Shown here piece after piece: positions 1 to 7,580 of a stretch of 64,000 nucleotides of DNA. The stretch's first letter is position 1. Each line of letters begins with the position of its first letter. The position numbers and the translations under genes were made by a program. Source of the stretch: Streptomyces varsoviensis (lineage in GTDB: Bacteria > Actinomycetota > Actinomycetes > Streptomycetales > Streptomycetaceae); NCBI RefSeq assembly GCF_000718635.1, contig NZ_JOBF01000027.1, positions 1-64,000 of the forward strand, written 5' to 3'. The notes below the pieces were generated by a model. The model was not told the origin of the DNA. It did not search any database and saw nothing but the letters and a program-made list of their open reading frames with translations.

Positions 1-141
1 CTTCGCCGAGATATCCCGAACGACCTCCTCCGACAACCCGCGCCGGGCCGAAGCACCGGCCACATCGGGATCGGCCCAGCCATATTCATACGTACCCAGG
101 CCGTCGAGGTCGGGGTGGGCGGTCTCCGTGGGGAGCGTCAT
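1..141 (-). CDS. sufB: SufB, Fe-S cluster scaffold protein (N-terminal 47 codons, cut by window edge)
   Basis: The frame starts at ATG 139-141 behind AAAGGAG and stays open to base 1, so only 47 codons are present. The N-terminus begins MTLPTETAHPDLDGLGTY and continues with a WADPDVAG and an RRGLSEEVVRDIS stretch, which I recognise from actinobacterial SufB, part of the SufBCD scaffold that assembles Fe-S clusters in the cytosol. The stop of the Nfu-like gene lies 13 bases upstream, inside the ribosome-site region, so translation is probably coupled. Fe-S enzymes fill the rest of the operon, which suggests a dedicated second suf set rather than the housekeeping operon. That part is inference, because sufD, sufC and sufS would lie outside the window. 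Confidence 0.85.
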   Translation of the reverse strand, partial: MTLPTETAHPDLDGLGTYEYGWADPDVAGASARRGLSEEVVRDISAK

Positions 142-153
142 GGGTGGCTCCTT

Positions 154-789
154 TCAGCGGAGGAACGGGGCGGTGCCCGCGGCGTGGTTGGTGACGTCGA
201 CGATCTTGCGTATCTGGGGCATCGCGTCGACGATGAACCGCTCGATGCCGTCCGCCAGGGTCAGCGCGGCGCCGCTGCACCCCTGACAGCCGCCGAGCAG
301 GCTGACATAGAGGACGCCGTCCTCGATCCGCTCCAGCTTGATGGCGCCGCTGTGCGAGGCCAGCGCCGGGTTGACCGTTTCCGCGAAGAGCTTCTCGACG
401 CGGGCCCGCAGTTCGTCGTCGTCCGGGCCGGCCGGGGCCCCGGCCGACTCCGGCGCGGCTTCGGGCTGCGCGTTCGGGTTGCTGATCACCACCCCGAACT
501 GCGGGTCCGCGTCCAGCGTGGCGCCCGCCAGCCGGCCGGCGTCGGCCTCGGGGACCACGACGGTGAACTCCTCGCAGTCCGTGGTGAGGTCCCCGGGGCC
601 CGCCTCCGCCGTGGTCCGCCAGGCGAACTCGTAGCGGAACTCGCCCCGCTCCTCGGACTCCACCGAGACGAACAGTGCGGGACGGTCCGCCCCCGACTCC
701 GGCTGCGCCAGATCGCGCAGCGCCGCGCGTGCGGCGTCGGTCACGGTGATCGCGGTACGGGCCGCGGCTTGCTGTGCCGTGCTGCTCAT
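154..789 (-). CDS. Nfu/NifU-like Fe-S carrier protein
   Basis: 211 residues. The C-terminal third, from about residue 125, is a NifU C-terminal (Nfu) domain with the cluster-binding motif GCQGCSG. The first half looks like a degenerate A-type-carrier domain without its cysteines, the layout of NfuA. Such proteins receive a [4Fe-4S] cluster from the SUF scaffold and pass it to aconitase-type and radical SAM enzymes. I chose ATG 787-789, with AGAGG about 7 bases upstream, over a start 10 codons earlier that lacks a ribosome site. It lies between erpA-like and sufB genes on the same strand. A client role for the LeuC-type and radical SAM enzymes of this operon is inferred from position. Confidence 0.85.
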   Translation of the reverse strand: MSSTAQQAAARTAITVTDAARAALRDLAQPESGADRPALFVSVESEERGEFRYEFAWRTTAEAGPGDLTTDCEEFTVVVPEADAGRLAGATLDADPQFGVVISNPNAQPEAAPESAGAPAGPDDDELRARVEKLFAETVNPALASHSGAIKLERIEDGVLYVSLLGGCQGCSGAALTLADGIERFIVDAMPQIRKIVDVTNHAAGTAPFLR

Positions 790-868
790 GGTCTGCCTCT
801 CAAGTGGGGGACGGAACATGCCAGTTGGAGAACGGAGCGGTTGCGGGACGGGGCGGTTGGAGAACGGG

Positions 869-1243
869 TCAGTTGAAGCTGTTGCCGCAGCCGCAGGAGG
901 ACGACGCGTTCGGGTTGTCGAAGACGAACCCGGACTCCATGAGGCCCTCCTCGTAGTCGAGGGTGGTGCCCTTCAGATACGGCATCGCGGTCTGGCCCAC
1001 CACGATGCGGACGCCGTCCCGCTCGATGGTGGTGTCGCTCGCCGCGATCTCGTCCTCGACGTACATCGTGTACGAGAGCCCGGAGCAGCCACCGGGCTTG
1101 ACCCCGATGCGCAGCGCCTTGCCCTCGGCGTCGGGCCCCAGCGAGGCGGCGATCCTGCTGATGGCGGCGTCCGTCACCGTCAGCGAGTCCGCGCCGGTAC
1201 GCGAGGGGATGGTGACCGGGACCCGCTGGGTCGTCTCCGTCAT
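869..1243 (-). CDS. A-type Fe-S carrier (ErpA/IscA family)
   Basis: 124 residues. It carries the three A-type-carrier cysteines: one in GGCSGLSY and two in the C-terminal CGCG. It also has the usual GFVFDNPNA stretch before the last pair. A-type carriers hold a [4Fe-4S] or [2Fe-2S] cluster and deliver it to apo-enzymes in the cytosol. The start has a perfect AAGGAGG 6 bases before ATG 1241-1243. It lies directly downstream of the first homoaconitase-type gene and upstream of the Nfu-like gene, so assembly and client proteins appear to be co-expressed. Family assignment is firm; whether it is ErpA-like or SufA-like cannot be settled by eye. Confidence 0.9.
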   Translation of the reverse strand: MTETTQRVPVTIPSRTGADSLTVTDAAISRIAASLGPDAEGKALRIGVKPGGCSGLSYTMYVEDEIAASDTTIERDGVRIVVGQTAMPYLKGTTLDYEEGLMESGFVFDNPNASSSCGCGNSFN

Positions 1244-1273
1244 GGTTGCCTCCTTGAGTGCGGTTCGATGCGG

Positions 1274-2554
1274 TCAGGTCAGGTAGGCGCGCGGGTCGGT
1301 GATCCGGCCCTCGATCGCCGACGCGACGACCGTCGCGGGCGAGCCGAGATAGATCTCGGCCTGCGCACTGCCCATCCGGCCGATGAAGTTGCGGTTGTTG
1401 CTGCTGATGATCCGTTCGCCGGCGTCCATCAGGCCGCCGCTGCGGCCGCAGCACAGGCTGCAGCCCGGCTGGTTCACCACGGCCCCGGCGTCGATCAGGG
1501 TCTCGACGTACCCGGCCGCCACCGCCGCCTGGAAGATCTCGCGGCTGGCGGGGACGACGTAGAACCGCATGCCGGGGCTGACCTTGCGCCCCTCCAGCAT
1601 CCGGGCCGCGATCTCGAAGTCCTCCAGCCGGCCGTTGGTGCAGGAGCCGAGGAACGCCTGCTGCACCTCGGTGCCCGCGGCCTCGCCGACCGGCTTGACG
1701 TTCTCGACGGTGCTGGGGCAGGCCACCACGGGTTCGAGGTCCTCGGCGCGGTAGTCGAGGACCCGCTCGTACACGGCGTCGGGGTCCGGGCCGAGCGGGT
1801 GCTTCCCGGTGATGTCGCCGTGCCGGGAGACGTACGCGAGGGTGGTGTCGTCGGCCGCGATGAGACCGGTCTTGGCGCCGGCCTCGACGCTCATGTTGGA
1901 GAGCGTGAGACGGCTGTCCATGGTCATGGCGTCGATGGTGCCGCCGCCGAACTCCAGCGCCTTGTACGTCGCCCCGTCGCCGCCGATGTCGGCGATGACC
2001 CGCAGGATGATGTCCTTGGAGTACACGCCGGGGCCCAGTGTGCCCTCGACGTTCACCCGGATCGTGGGCACCACCTTCAGCCAGGTGCGCCCGGTGCCGA
2101 GGACCGCGGCCATCTCGGTGTAGCCGACGCCCGTGGCCACGGCGCCGAGGCCGCCGTACATCACGGTGTGCGAGTCGGTGCCGACGGAGATGTCGCCGGG
2201 CGTGATGTACCCCTGCTCGCACATGATCTGGTGGCTGATGCCGTCGGACCGGTGGACGTTGGCGATGCCCTGTTCCTTGATGAACTCCTCGGTCACCCGG
2301 TGGTAGGCGGAGTCCCCGGGAAAGCTGGTGGGGACCAGGTGGTCGTAGATGATGACCACCGAGTCGGGGTTCTTCAGCCGGGTGAACCCCATCTCCCGGA
2401 ATTTGCGGATCACGAAGGGCGTGAAGAAATCGTGGATCATCGCACGGTCGACGTCGATCTCCACGATCTCGCCCACCGTGACGGGGCGCCCGACCTTCCG
2501 AGCGAGGATCTTTTCGTAAAGGGTTGCGGGCACTGTTTCTCTCTCACTTTCCAT
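1274..2554 (-). CDS. LeuC-type aconitase-superfamily large subunit 1 (homoaconitase/isopropylmalate isomerase-like)
   Basis: 426 residues, the usual length of a stand-alone LeuC/HacA large subunit. The three [4Fe-4S] ligands are visible: Cys305 in GSCTNGR, then Cys365 and Cys368 in PGCSLCCG. GTDSHT and the SAQAEIYLGSP ending also match the family. These enzymes dehydrate and rehydrate a 2- or 3-hydroxy-di/tricarboxylate with a LeuD-type small subunit. No small subunit adjoins it; two lie upstream in the same operon, so one of them is its likely partner. The start is uncertain: ATG 2554 lies at a 21-bp repeat array with a weak ribosome site, and an in-frame GTG at 2533 has a GAGAGA stretch ahead of it. 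Substrate unknown. Confidence 0.88.
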   Translation of the reverse strand: MESERETVPATLYEKILARKVGRPVTVGEIVEIDVDRAMIHDFFTPFVIRKFREMGFTRLKNPDSVVIIYDHLVPTSFPGDSAYHRVTEEFIKEQGIANVHRSDGISHQIMCEQGYITPGDISVGTDSHTVMYGGLGAVATGVGYTEMAAVLGTGRTWLKVVPTIRVNVEGTLGPGVYSKDIILRVIADIGGDGATYKALEFGGGTIDAMTMDSRLTLSNMSVEAGAKTGLIAADDTTLAYVSRHGDITGKHPLGPDPDAVYERVLDYRAEDLEPVVACPSTVENVKPVGEAAGTEVQQAFLGSCTNGRLEDFEIAARMLEGRKVSPGMRFYVVPASREIFQAAVAAGYVETLIDAGAVVNQPGCSLCCGRSGGLMDAGERIISSNNRNFIGRMGSAQAEIYLGSPATVVASAIEGRITDPRAYLT

Positions 2555-2610
2555 GCGCGTGATCGCGCTTTCCGTGCGCGTGATCGTGCTTTCCGGGCGC
2601 GATATCGCGC
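2548..2610. repeat. Three head-to-tail 21-bp imperfect repeats before leuC-like gene 1
   Basis: Units lie at 2548-2568, 2569-2589 and 2590-2610. Each begins TTTCC on the plus strand and continues with a GCGCG..GAT..CGCGC-like core. The array fills the space between the aminotransferase stop and the leuC-like start and overlaps the putative start codon. It could be an operator, a translational control element, or a slippage product. I cannot tell which. Confidence 0.8.
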
Positions 2611-2616
2611 GTTCGC

Positions 2617-3825
2617 CTACAGCAGGCCGGCGAGCCGGCCGATTCCTTCTTCGATCTCCGCGGGGTCCAGGCGCGCGCAGCTCAGCCGCAGTTCGGCCCG
2701 TTCCCCACCGTTCTTCTCGCCCCTGCGGAAGCGGGCGCCCGGCAGGAAGACGACGCCCGAGCGGGCCGCCGTCCGCAGCAGCTCCTCGACGTCCGCCGGC
2801 GCGTCGAGGGTGACCCAGGTGAAGAAGCCGCCCCGGGCCGTCGTCCAGTGCGCCCGGCCGGACAGGTGCCGGTCGAGCGCTGCGAGCAGGGCGTCCCGGC
2901 GGGTGCGGTAACGGGCGCACAGCCGGGGCAGCAGCCGGTGGTACGCGCCGCTGTGCAGCAGCTCGCCCATGACGGCGTGGGTCAGCGTGTTCGGGCATAC
3001 GTCGGTGTTCTCGCGCAGCGCCAGCGCCTTGCCGATCACGTCGGCGGGCGCGGCGAGCACACCGGCCCGCAGCCCTGGCGACAGCCCCTTGGAGAAGCTG
3101 GTCACGTACGAGACCCGGTCGGGCGCCCATCGCTGGATCGGGGGCGCGGGCGGCTCGAAGGCGATGTCCCCGAAGACGTCGTCCTCGATGAGATGGCACG
3201 CGTGCCGCCGCAGCAGGTCGGCGATGAGCGGGCGCTGCTCGGCCGGCAGGCTGATGCCGGTCGGGTTCTGGTGGTCGGTGATGAGGTAGCAGACCTTGGC
3301 CCGCGGGTCGCCGAGCGCGGCGTCCAGCCGGTCGAGGTCCAGGCCCCGCTCGTCGAGCGGGACCGTCACGATCTCCGCGCCCGCCGCCTCGAAGAGTTCG
3401 AGGGCCGCGAAGTAGGTGGGCGAGGTGGTGACGACCACGTCGCCGGGGTCCACGTACAGCCGGGCCACCAGGTCGATGGCCTGCTGCCCGCCGCTGGTCA
3501 GCAGCACGGTCTCCGGCGAGGTGAGCACGCCGCGCCGCTCCAGATGGCCGGCGACGGCCTCGCGCACCCACTCGGCCCCCTGCGCGGAGCCGTACTGGAG
3601 GGCCTGCGGGCCGTGCCGGGTGAGGACGGCCTCCATGGCCTCCTGCACGTGCCACATCGGGAACAGCCGTTCGTCGGGGAACCCGCCGGCGAAGTTGACC
3701 GATCCGCCGGCGCCCCAGCGCAGCACGTCGCCCATGGTGGACTCGCCGAGCCGGCCCGCCACCGCGGACCAGGCGGCGGCCGTCGGACGGTCATGCGGTG
3801 CCAACAGCCCCTGTGCTGAATTCAT
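2617..3825 (-). CDS. PLP-dependent aminotransferase, class I/II, LysN/2-aminoadipate-transaminase-like
   Basis: 402 residues with the full fold-type I layout: QYGSAQGAEWVREAVA near residue 80, SGGQQAIDL, SPTYFAALELFE, DHQNPTG, EDDVFGDI, and the PLP lysine in SFSKGLSPGLRAG. The pattern resembles LysN-type alpha-amino-acid transaminases and MocR catalytic domains, without the GntR helix-turn-helix. Such enzymes convert a 2-oxo acid to an L-amino acid using glutamate. Downstream of a homocitrate-synthase-like enzyme and aconitases, it would aminate the elongated 2-oxo acid. That role is inferred by analogy with the alpha-aminoadipate route to lysine. The start ATG 3823-3825 has a GAGGG just upstream. 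Confidence 0.85.
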   Translation of the reverse strand: MNSAQGLLAPHDRPTAAAWSAVAGRLGESTMGDVLRWGAGGSVNFAGGFPDERLFPMWHVQEAMEAVLTRHGPQALQYGSAQGAEWVREAVAGHLERRGVLTSPETVLLTSGGQQAIDLVARLYVDPGDVVVTTSPTYFAALELFEAAGAEIVTVPLDERGLDLDRLDAALGDPRAKVCYLITDHQNPTGISLPAEQRPLIADLLRRHACHLIEDDVFGDIAFEPPAPPIQRWAPDRVSYVTSFSKGLSPGLRAGVLAAPADVIGKALALRENTDVCPNTLTHAVMGELLHSGAYHRLLPRLCARYRTRRDALLAALDRHLSGRAHWTTARGGFFTWVTLDAPADVEELLRTAARSGVVFLPGARFRRGEKNGGERAELRLSCARLDPAEIEEGIGRLAGLL

Positions 3826-3975
3826 AAGCCCTCGGAAGCTCTCTGTGCGGCGGACGGCGGACGACGGTCCCGGCAGACGGACCCGGACGGTACGGACCTG
3901 GGAAGTGCCGACCTCGGGGGTACGGGCCTGGGGGAGCGCGGGCGCCGGGTCACGCTCCGGCGCCCGCGCCGGTGA

Positions 3976-5115
3976 TCAGCCGGTGCAGATCACTTCCTCC
4001 GCCTTCTGCTGCTCCTGCATCTTCTGCGTGAGCTGCACATAGAGGCGGTCCTTGATCGGGCAGGGGTTGTCCCAGTCCGTGCCCTTGACCTTCTCCTTCA
4101 GGAGCTGGGAGAGGGACTTCTCACGTACGTTGCCGAAGGTGGCCTCGGTCGCGGTGTAGCACTCGACGTAGTAGCCCTCCTCCGTGATCACCGGGCCGAG
4201 GTGCCAGGCCAGGCAGGTCATGCACTTGTCCCCGTCGAGGACGATGGGGGTGAGCGTCTCCCGCTTGTCGGTGTAGTTGTCGATCAGGGTGCGGACCGAC
4301 TCGACCTCGGCCGGCGGGAAAAGCTTGGTCGCCGCCTGGTCGAGGGCGCCGCCGATGGGCGACGGCACCTTGCAGATGAACTGGCCGTTGTGGTCCCGGG
4401 CCCACTGCTTCATCGTCGGGACGCTGTCGACGTTCTCCTTGGTGGCGATGCCCGTGAAGGAGATCCGGGTGTAGGTGCCGTCCTCCTGCTCCCAGGTGTC
4501 CCCGAAGCCGGCCTCCATCATCCGGTCCACGCCGGCCTCGAACTTCTCCCAGGCGCCGCGGACGTTGACGATGCTCTCGTACAGCTTGGGGTCCAGCGTC
4601 TCCAGCTTGACCAGCAGGGAGGCGCCGGAGTCGCTGAGGAACCGGGTCAGCTCCCGGCCGTCGAGGCCGTGCAGGTGCTTGGAGACCCGGTCGTTGCCCA
4701 TGATCGTGCCGTTGGTGACGATGACCGGCATGAGCTCGCGGGAGACGGCGTGCCGGACGATGTCGGTGAGCGCCGGGTCGTACGTGGGCTCACCGTCACC
4801 GCAGACGATCATGGTGCGGGCGCCGAGGTCGACGGCCTGGTCGATGAGGTTGCGGTACTCCTCGACCGTGAGCTGCCTCGGGTTGCGCTTCTTGTTGCCC
4901 AGCGCGTAGCAGTACCAGCAGCGTATGTTGCACGCCGAGGTGGTGCTGACGCAGATGGACAGGATGGCGTCGGGGTTTCCGTTCTCCCGGACCTCCTTGA
5001 GGAGGTCCAGGTCGTCGCGGTTGTAATTGTCGATCCCGTGCAGAAGAAGGACGTCCTTCTTCGAGAACGTGTGGTCGTTGAAGAGATTTGCCGTTTGCAC
5101 TGCTAGTTCCTCCAT
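3976..5115 (-). CDS. Radical SAM enzyme with C-terminal auxiliary cysteines
   Basis: 379 residues from ATG 5115. A TTG 18 bases upstream, with GGAG ahead of it, is an alternative start. The SAM-cluster motif is CNIRCWYC (Cys62, 66, 69), followed by a GDGEPTYDP box that contacts SAM. The C-terminal part has further cysteines (DKCMTC, YVECY, NPCPI), a spacing like SPASM or twitch domains that bind one or two extra Fe-S clusters. Such enzymes generate a 5'-deoxyadenosyl radical for an otherwise difficult C-H or C-C step. It sits between the aminotransferase and the first LeuD-type gene, so a small-acid or amino-acid substrate is more likely than a peptide. I do not recognise a characterised close relative. 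Confidence 0.85.
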   Translation of the reverse strand: MEELAVQTANLFNDHTFSKKDVLLLHGIDNYNRDDLDLLKEVRENGNPDAILSICVSTTSACNIRCWYCYALGNKKRNPRQLTVEEYRNLIDQAVDLGARTMIVCGDGEPTYDPALTDIVRHAVSRELMPVIVTNGTIMGNDRVSKHLHGLDGRELTRFLSDSGASLLVKLETLDPKLYESIVNVRGAWEKFEAGVDRMMEAGFGDTWEQEDGTYTRISFTGIATKENVDSVPTMKQWARDHNGQFICKVPSPIGGALDQAATKLFPPAEVESVRTLIDNYTDKRETLTPIVLDGDKCMTCLAWHLGPVITEEGYYVECYTATEATFGNVREKSLSQLLKEKVKGTDWDNPCPIKDRLYVQLTQKMQEQQKAEEVICTG

Positions 5116-5188
5116 GGTTCCGGTCGGTTCCAATGGGGTTTCTCCGGCAACGCCGCACCGTTGCAGTCAGCACTGCGCGCGGCAAAAA

Positions 5189-5782
5189 TCAGGAAGCGAT
5201 GCCGGAAGCCTCGGCGTTCACCCGGCTCCAATAGGCGACCAGCCCGCCCTCGGCCACCATGTTCATCAGCTCGTGCGGGATGCTCCCGAAGGGAATCTCG
5301 CGCGGCGGGGCCCCCTCCTGTCCGGCCCCCTCCTGGCCCTCCTGGCCCTCCTGCCCCTCCTGTCCGTCCTGTCCGTCTTGTCCGTCCTCGACCTCGAACA
5401 CGCACCGGTCCAGGTCGACGGCGACCCGCGAGCCGGTGTCGACCAGCGGCGGCAGGGCCGACGACTCGATGACCAGCAGGCCGTTGTTGAGGGCGTTGCG
5501 GTAGAAGAGCCGGGAGAAGCTGACCGCGACCACGCAGCGGATGCCCAGCTCCTTGATGATCTCCGGCGCCTGCTCCCGCGACGAGCCGCTGCCGAAGTTG
5601 CGGCCCGCGACGATGATGTCCCCGGGCCGTACGAACTCGGCGAAGTCCGGCCAGATCGGCGAGAAGGCGTACCGCGCCATCTCCCGTACGCTCGGCAGCG
5701 TCATGTACTGCGTCGGGATGACGATGTCCGTGTCGATGTTGTCGCCGAGGCGGATGACCCGCGAGCTGTCGGCGCCGCTCAT
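5189..5782 (-). CDS. LeuD-type aconitase small subunit 1, with Gln-Gly-acid repeat insertion
   Basis: 197 residues, longer than the roughly 160-170 typical of stand-alone homoaconitase or LeuD small subunits. The family signature is clear: DNIDTDIVIPTQY near the start and GRNFGSGSSREQAPEII, which binds substrate carboxylates. The excess is an inserted run of Asp/Glu-Gly-Gln tripeptides at about residues 130-155, encoded by a 9-bp tandem repeat. It would sit in a surface loop before the C-terminal helix. Start ATG 5780-5782 shares its A with the stop of the neighbouring LeuC-type gene (TGATG), so these two are the natural pair and are translated together. Confidence 0.88.
   Translation of the reverse strand: MSGADSSRVIRLGDNIDTDIVIPTQYMTLPSVREMARYAFSPIWPDFAEFVRPGDIIVAGRNFGSGSSREQAPEIIKELGIRCVVAVSFSRLFYRNALNNGLLVIESSALPPLVDTGSRVAVDLDRCVFEVEDGQDGQDGQEGQEGQEGQEGAGQEGAPPREIPFGSIPHELMNMVAEGGLVAYWSRVNAEASGIAS
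5329..5382. repeat. 9-bp coding tandem repeat inside the first LeuD-type gene
   Basis: Six consecutive 9-bp units (CCTCCTGGC drifting to CGTCTTGTC) on the plus strand encode alternating Gly-Gln-Glu and Gly-Gln-Asp on the minus strand. Copy-number change by slippage would keep the frame. The other LeuD-type protein of the operon has no such insertion. Confidence 0.85.
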
Positions 5783-7059
5783 CAGACGAACTCCCGCGGG
5801 TCGGTGATGTAGCCCCCGACGCAGGTGGCGGCGACCGTGGCGGGCGAGGCCAGGAAGATCTCGCCCTTCTGGCTGCCGGAGCGCCCGGGGAAGTTGCGGG
5901 TGCCGGTCGAGATCAGCACGTCGCCCTCGCCGATGGCCCCCTGGTTGCCGAAGCACACGGAGCAGTTGGAGTTGACGACCATGGCGCCGCTCTCCAGGAA
6001 GACGTCCATCAGCCCCTCCTTGAGGGCCTGCATGTAGACGCTCTTGGACGCCGGCGCGACGATCAGCTTGACCTCGGGCAGCACCTTGCGGCCGCGCAGC
6101 ACCCCGGCGGCGATCCGCAGGTCCTCGATCCGGCCGCTGTTGCACGAGCCGACGAACCCGGTGGTGACCGCCGTGCCCTCGTACGCGGTGACGGGGGCGA
6201 TGTTGTCGACGTTGTGCGGGTACGCGACGACGGGCTCCAGCGTGGACAGGTCGTAGGTGAGCCGGCGCTCGTAGACGCAGTCCGGGTCCGAGGCCAGCAG
6301 CTCCCCGGTATCCACGTCGGCGCCGCGCTTCTCCCGCAGGTAGCGCAGGGTCTCCTCGTCGGGCTCGACGACGGAGGACTTGGCGCCGGCCTCGACGCCC
6401 ATGTTGACGAGGGTGGCCCGCTGCTCGGTGTTGAGCGCCTGGACGCCGGGGCCGCCCCACTCGATGGCCTTGTAGGTCGCGCCGTCCGCCCCGAGGTCGC
6501 CGATCATGTGGAGCACGACGTCCTTGGCGAAGACGCCCTCGGGGAGGGTGCCCTCGACGTCGATGCGGATGGTGGGCGGCACCATGACCCAGGTCTGGCC
6601 GGTGACCATCGCGGCGACGAAGTCGGTGGAGCCGACCCCGGCGGCGAACGCGCCGACGGCGCCGGCGGTCAGGGTGTGCGAGTCCGCGCCGAAGACCACG
6701 TCGCCCGGCTTGGCGTACTCCTCCAGGATGAGCTGGTGGCAGACGCCCTCGCCGTCGTGGAGCGGGATGCCGTGCTCGCGGGCGAACGCCCGCATCTTGT
6801 TCTGCGTGGCCGTGGTCGTCGGGCTCTCCGACGGCACGTTGTGGTCGATCACGAACACGGTCCGCTCGGGCGCGTGGATGCCGCGCTCCTTGAGGCGGGC
6901 GTTGAACATGTCGATGCTGATGTGCGTGGTGGCGTCGTTCGTCATGCACCACGAGACATCGACGGTGAGGATCTCCCCCGGCCGCGCGTGCGGAACTCCC
7001 GCGGCACGGGCGAGGAGCTTCTCGGTGATGGTCATGCCCAAGGCGATCGGACCTTTCAT
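5782..7059 (-). CDS. LeuC-type aconitase-superfamily large subunit 2 (homoaconitase-like)
   Basis: 425 residues. Cluster ligands are Cys306 in GSCNSGR (the family more often has SCTNGR), and Cys366 and Cys369 in NSNCSVCFG. GADSHTLTAGAVGAFAAGVGS and the GSQKGEIFLASP ending also match LeuC/HacA. It differs clearly from the first large subunit (for example WCMTNDATTHISID near residue 38), so it is a separate paralogue and not a recent copy. It is coupled to the LeuD-type gene downstream by a TGATG overlap. An alternative ATG at 7035 aligns better with paralogues; neither has a good ribosome site. The likely reaction is hydro-lyase isomerisation of a chain-extended tricarboxylate. Confidence 0.87.
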   Translation of the reverse strand: MKGPIALGMTITEKLLARAAGVPHARPGEILTVDVSWCMTNDATTHISIDMFNARLKERGIHAPERTVFVIDHNVPSESPTTTATQNKMRAFAREHGIPLHDGEGVCHQLILEEYAKPGDVVFGADSHTLTAGAVGAFAAGVGSTDFVAAMVTGQTWVMVPPTIRIDVEGTLPEGVFAKDVVLHMIGDLGADGATYKAIEWGGPGVQALNTEQRATLVNMGVEAGAKSSVVEPDEETLRYLREKRGADVDTGELLASDPDCVYERRLTYDLSTLEPVVAYPHNVDNIAPVTAYEGTAVTTGFVGSCNSGRIEDLRIAAGVLRGRKVLPEVKLIVAPASKSVYMQALKEGLMDVFLESGAMVVNSNCSVCFGNQGAIGEGDVLISTGTRNFPGRSGSQKGEIFLASPATVAATCVGGYITDPREFV

Positions 7060-7101
7060 AGTGCTGAGATGGAAGTCGGTGAGGGCCGCGCGGCGCGCGT
7101 G

Positions 7102-7575
7102 TCAGCCCGTGGCGAGCAGGTGCTCGATGAGCCCGCCCGCGCGCACGATGTCGAGCACGTGGTCCGGGTAGCGGGGGAACGCGAAGGACGACCCGGCGGT
7201 GGTGATCGTGCCCTGCTCCAGGTCCACCTCGATCGGCTCGCCCTCGACCGCGGCGGCGGACGCCTCGGCGGACATCACCACCGGCAGCCCGATGTTGATC
7301 GAGTTCCGGTAGAAGATCCGCGCGAAGGTGGGGGCGATGACGGCCGCCGCGCCCAGCGCCTTGATGACGCGCGGGGCCTGCTCGCGGGAGGACCCGCAGC
7401 CGAAGTTCTTGCCCGCCACGATGATGTCGCCGGGCGCGAATCCGCCCGCGAATTCCGGCCGCAGCCCCTCGAAGGTGTGGCCCTTCATATCGTCGACGCC
7501 CGGCAGCAGCAGATACTGTGTCGCGATGATCTGGTCGGTGTCCACATCGTCGCCGAACTTCCAGATTTTGCCCAT
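7102..7575 (-). CDS. LeuD-type aconitase small subunit 2
   Basis: 157 residues, the standard size. It shows DDVDTDQIIATQY near the start and GKNFGCGSSREQAPRVIKAL, the substrate-binding signature, then RIFYRNSINIGLPVV. It lies just downstream of the homocitrate-synthase-like gene: a GTG at 7584 would overlap that gene's TGA (GTGA), while ATG 7575 is the conservative start. The gene order is synthase, LeuD-2, LeuC-2, LeuD-1, and later LeuC-1, giving two large and two small subunits. Which pairs form in the cell cannot be read from sequence, though LeuC-2 with LeuD-1 is the translationally coupled pair. Confidence 0.88.
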   Translation of the reverse strand: MGKIWKFGDDVDTDQIIATQYLLLPGVDDMKGHTFEGLRPEFAGGFAPGDIIVAGKNFGCGSSREQAPRVIKALGAAAVIAPTFARIFYRNSINIGLPVVMSAEASAAAVEGEPIEVDLEQGTITTAGSSFAFPRYPDHVLDIVRAGGLIEHLLATG

Positions 7576-7580
7576 GTTGC

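Noticed and set aside
746..2911. Very long open frame on the plus strand opposite the Fe-S genes
   Set aside because: It is antisense to three well-identified genes, is rich in Arg/Gly/Val/His as expected of a shadow frame in GC-rich DNA, and has no family motif or ribosome site.
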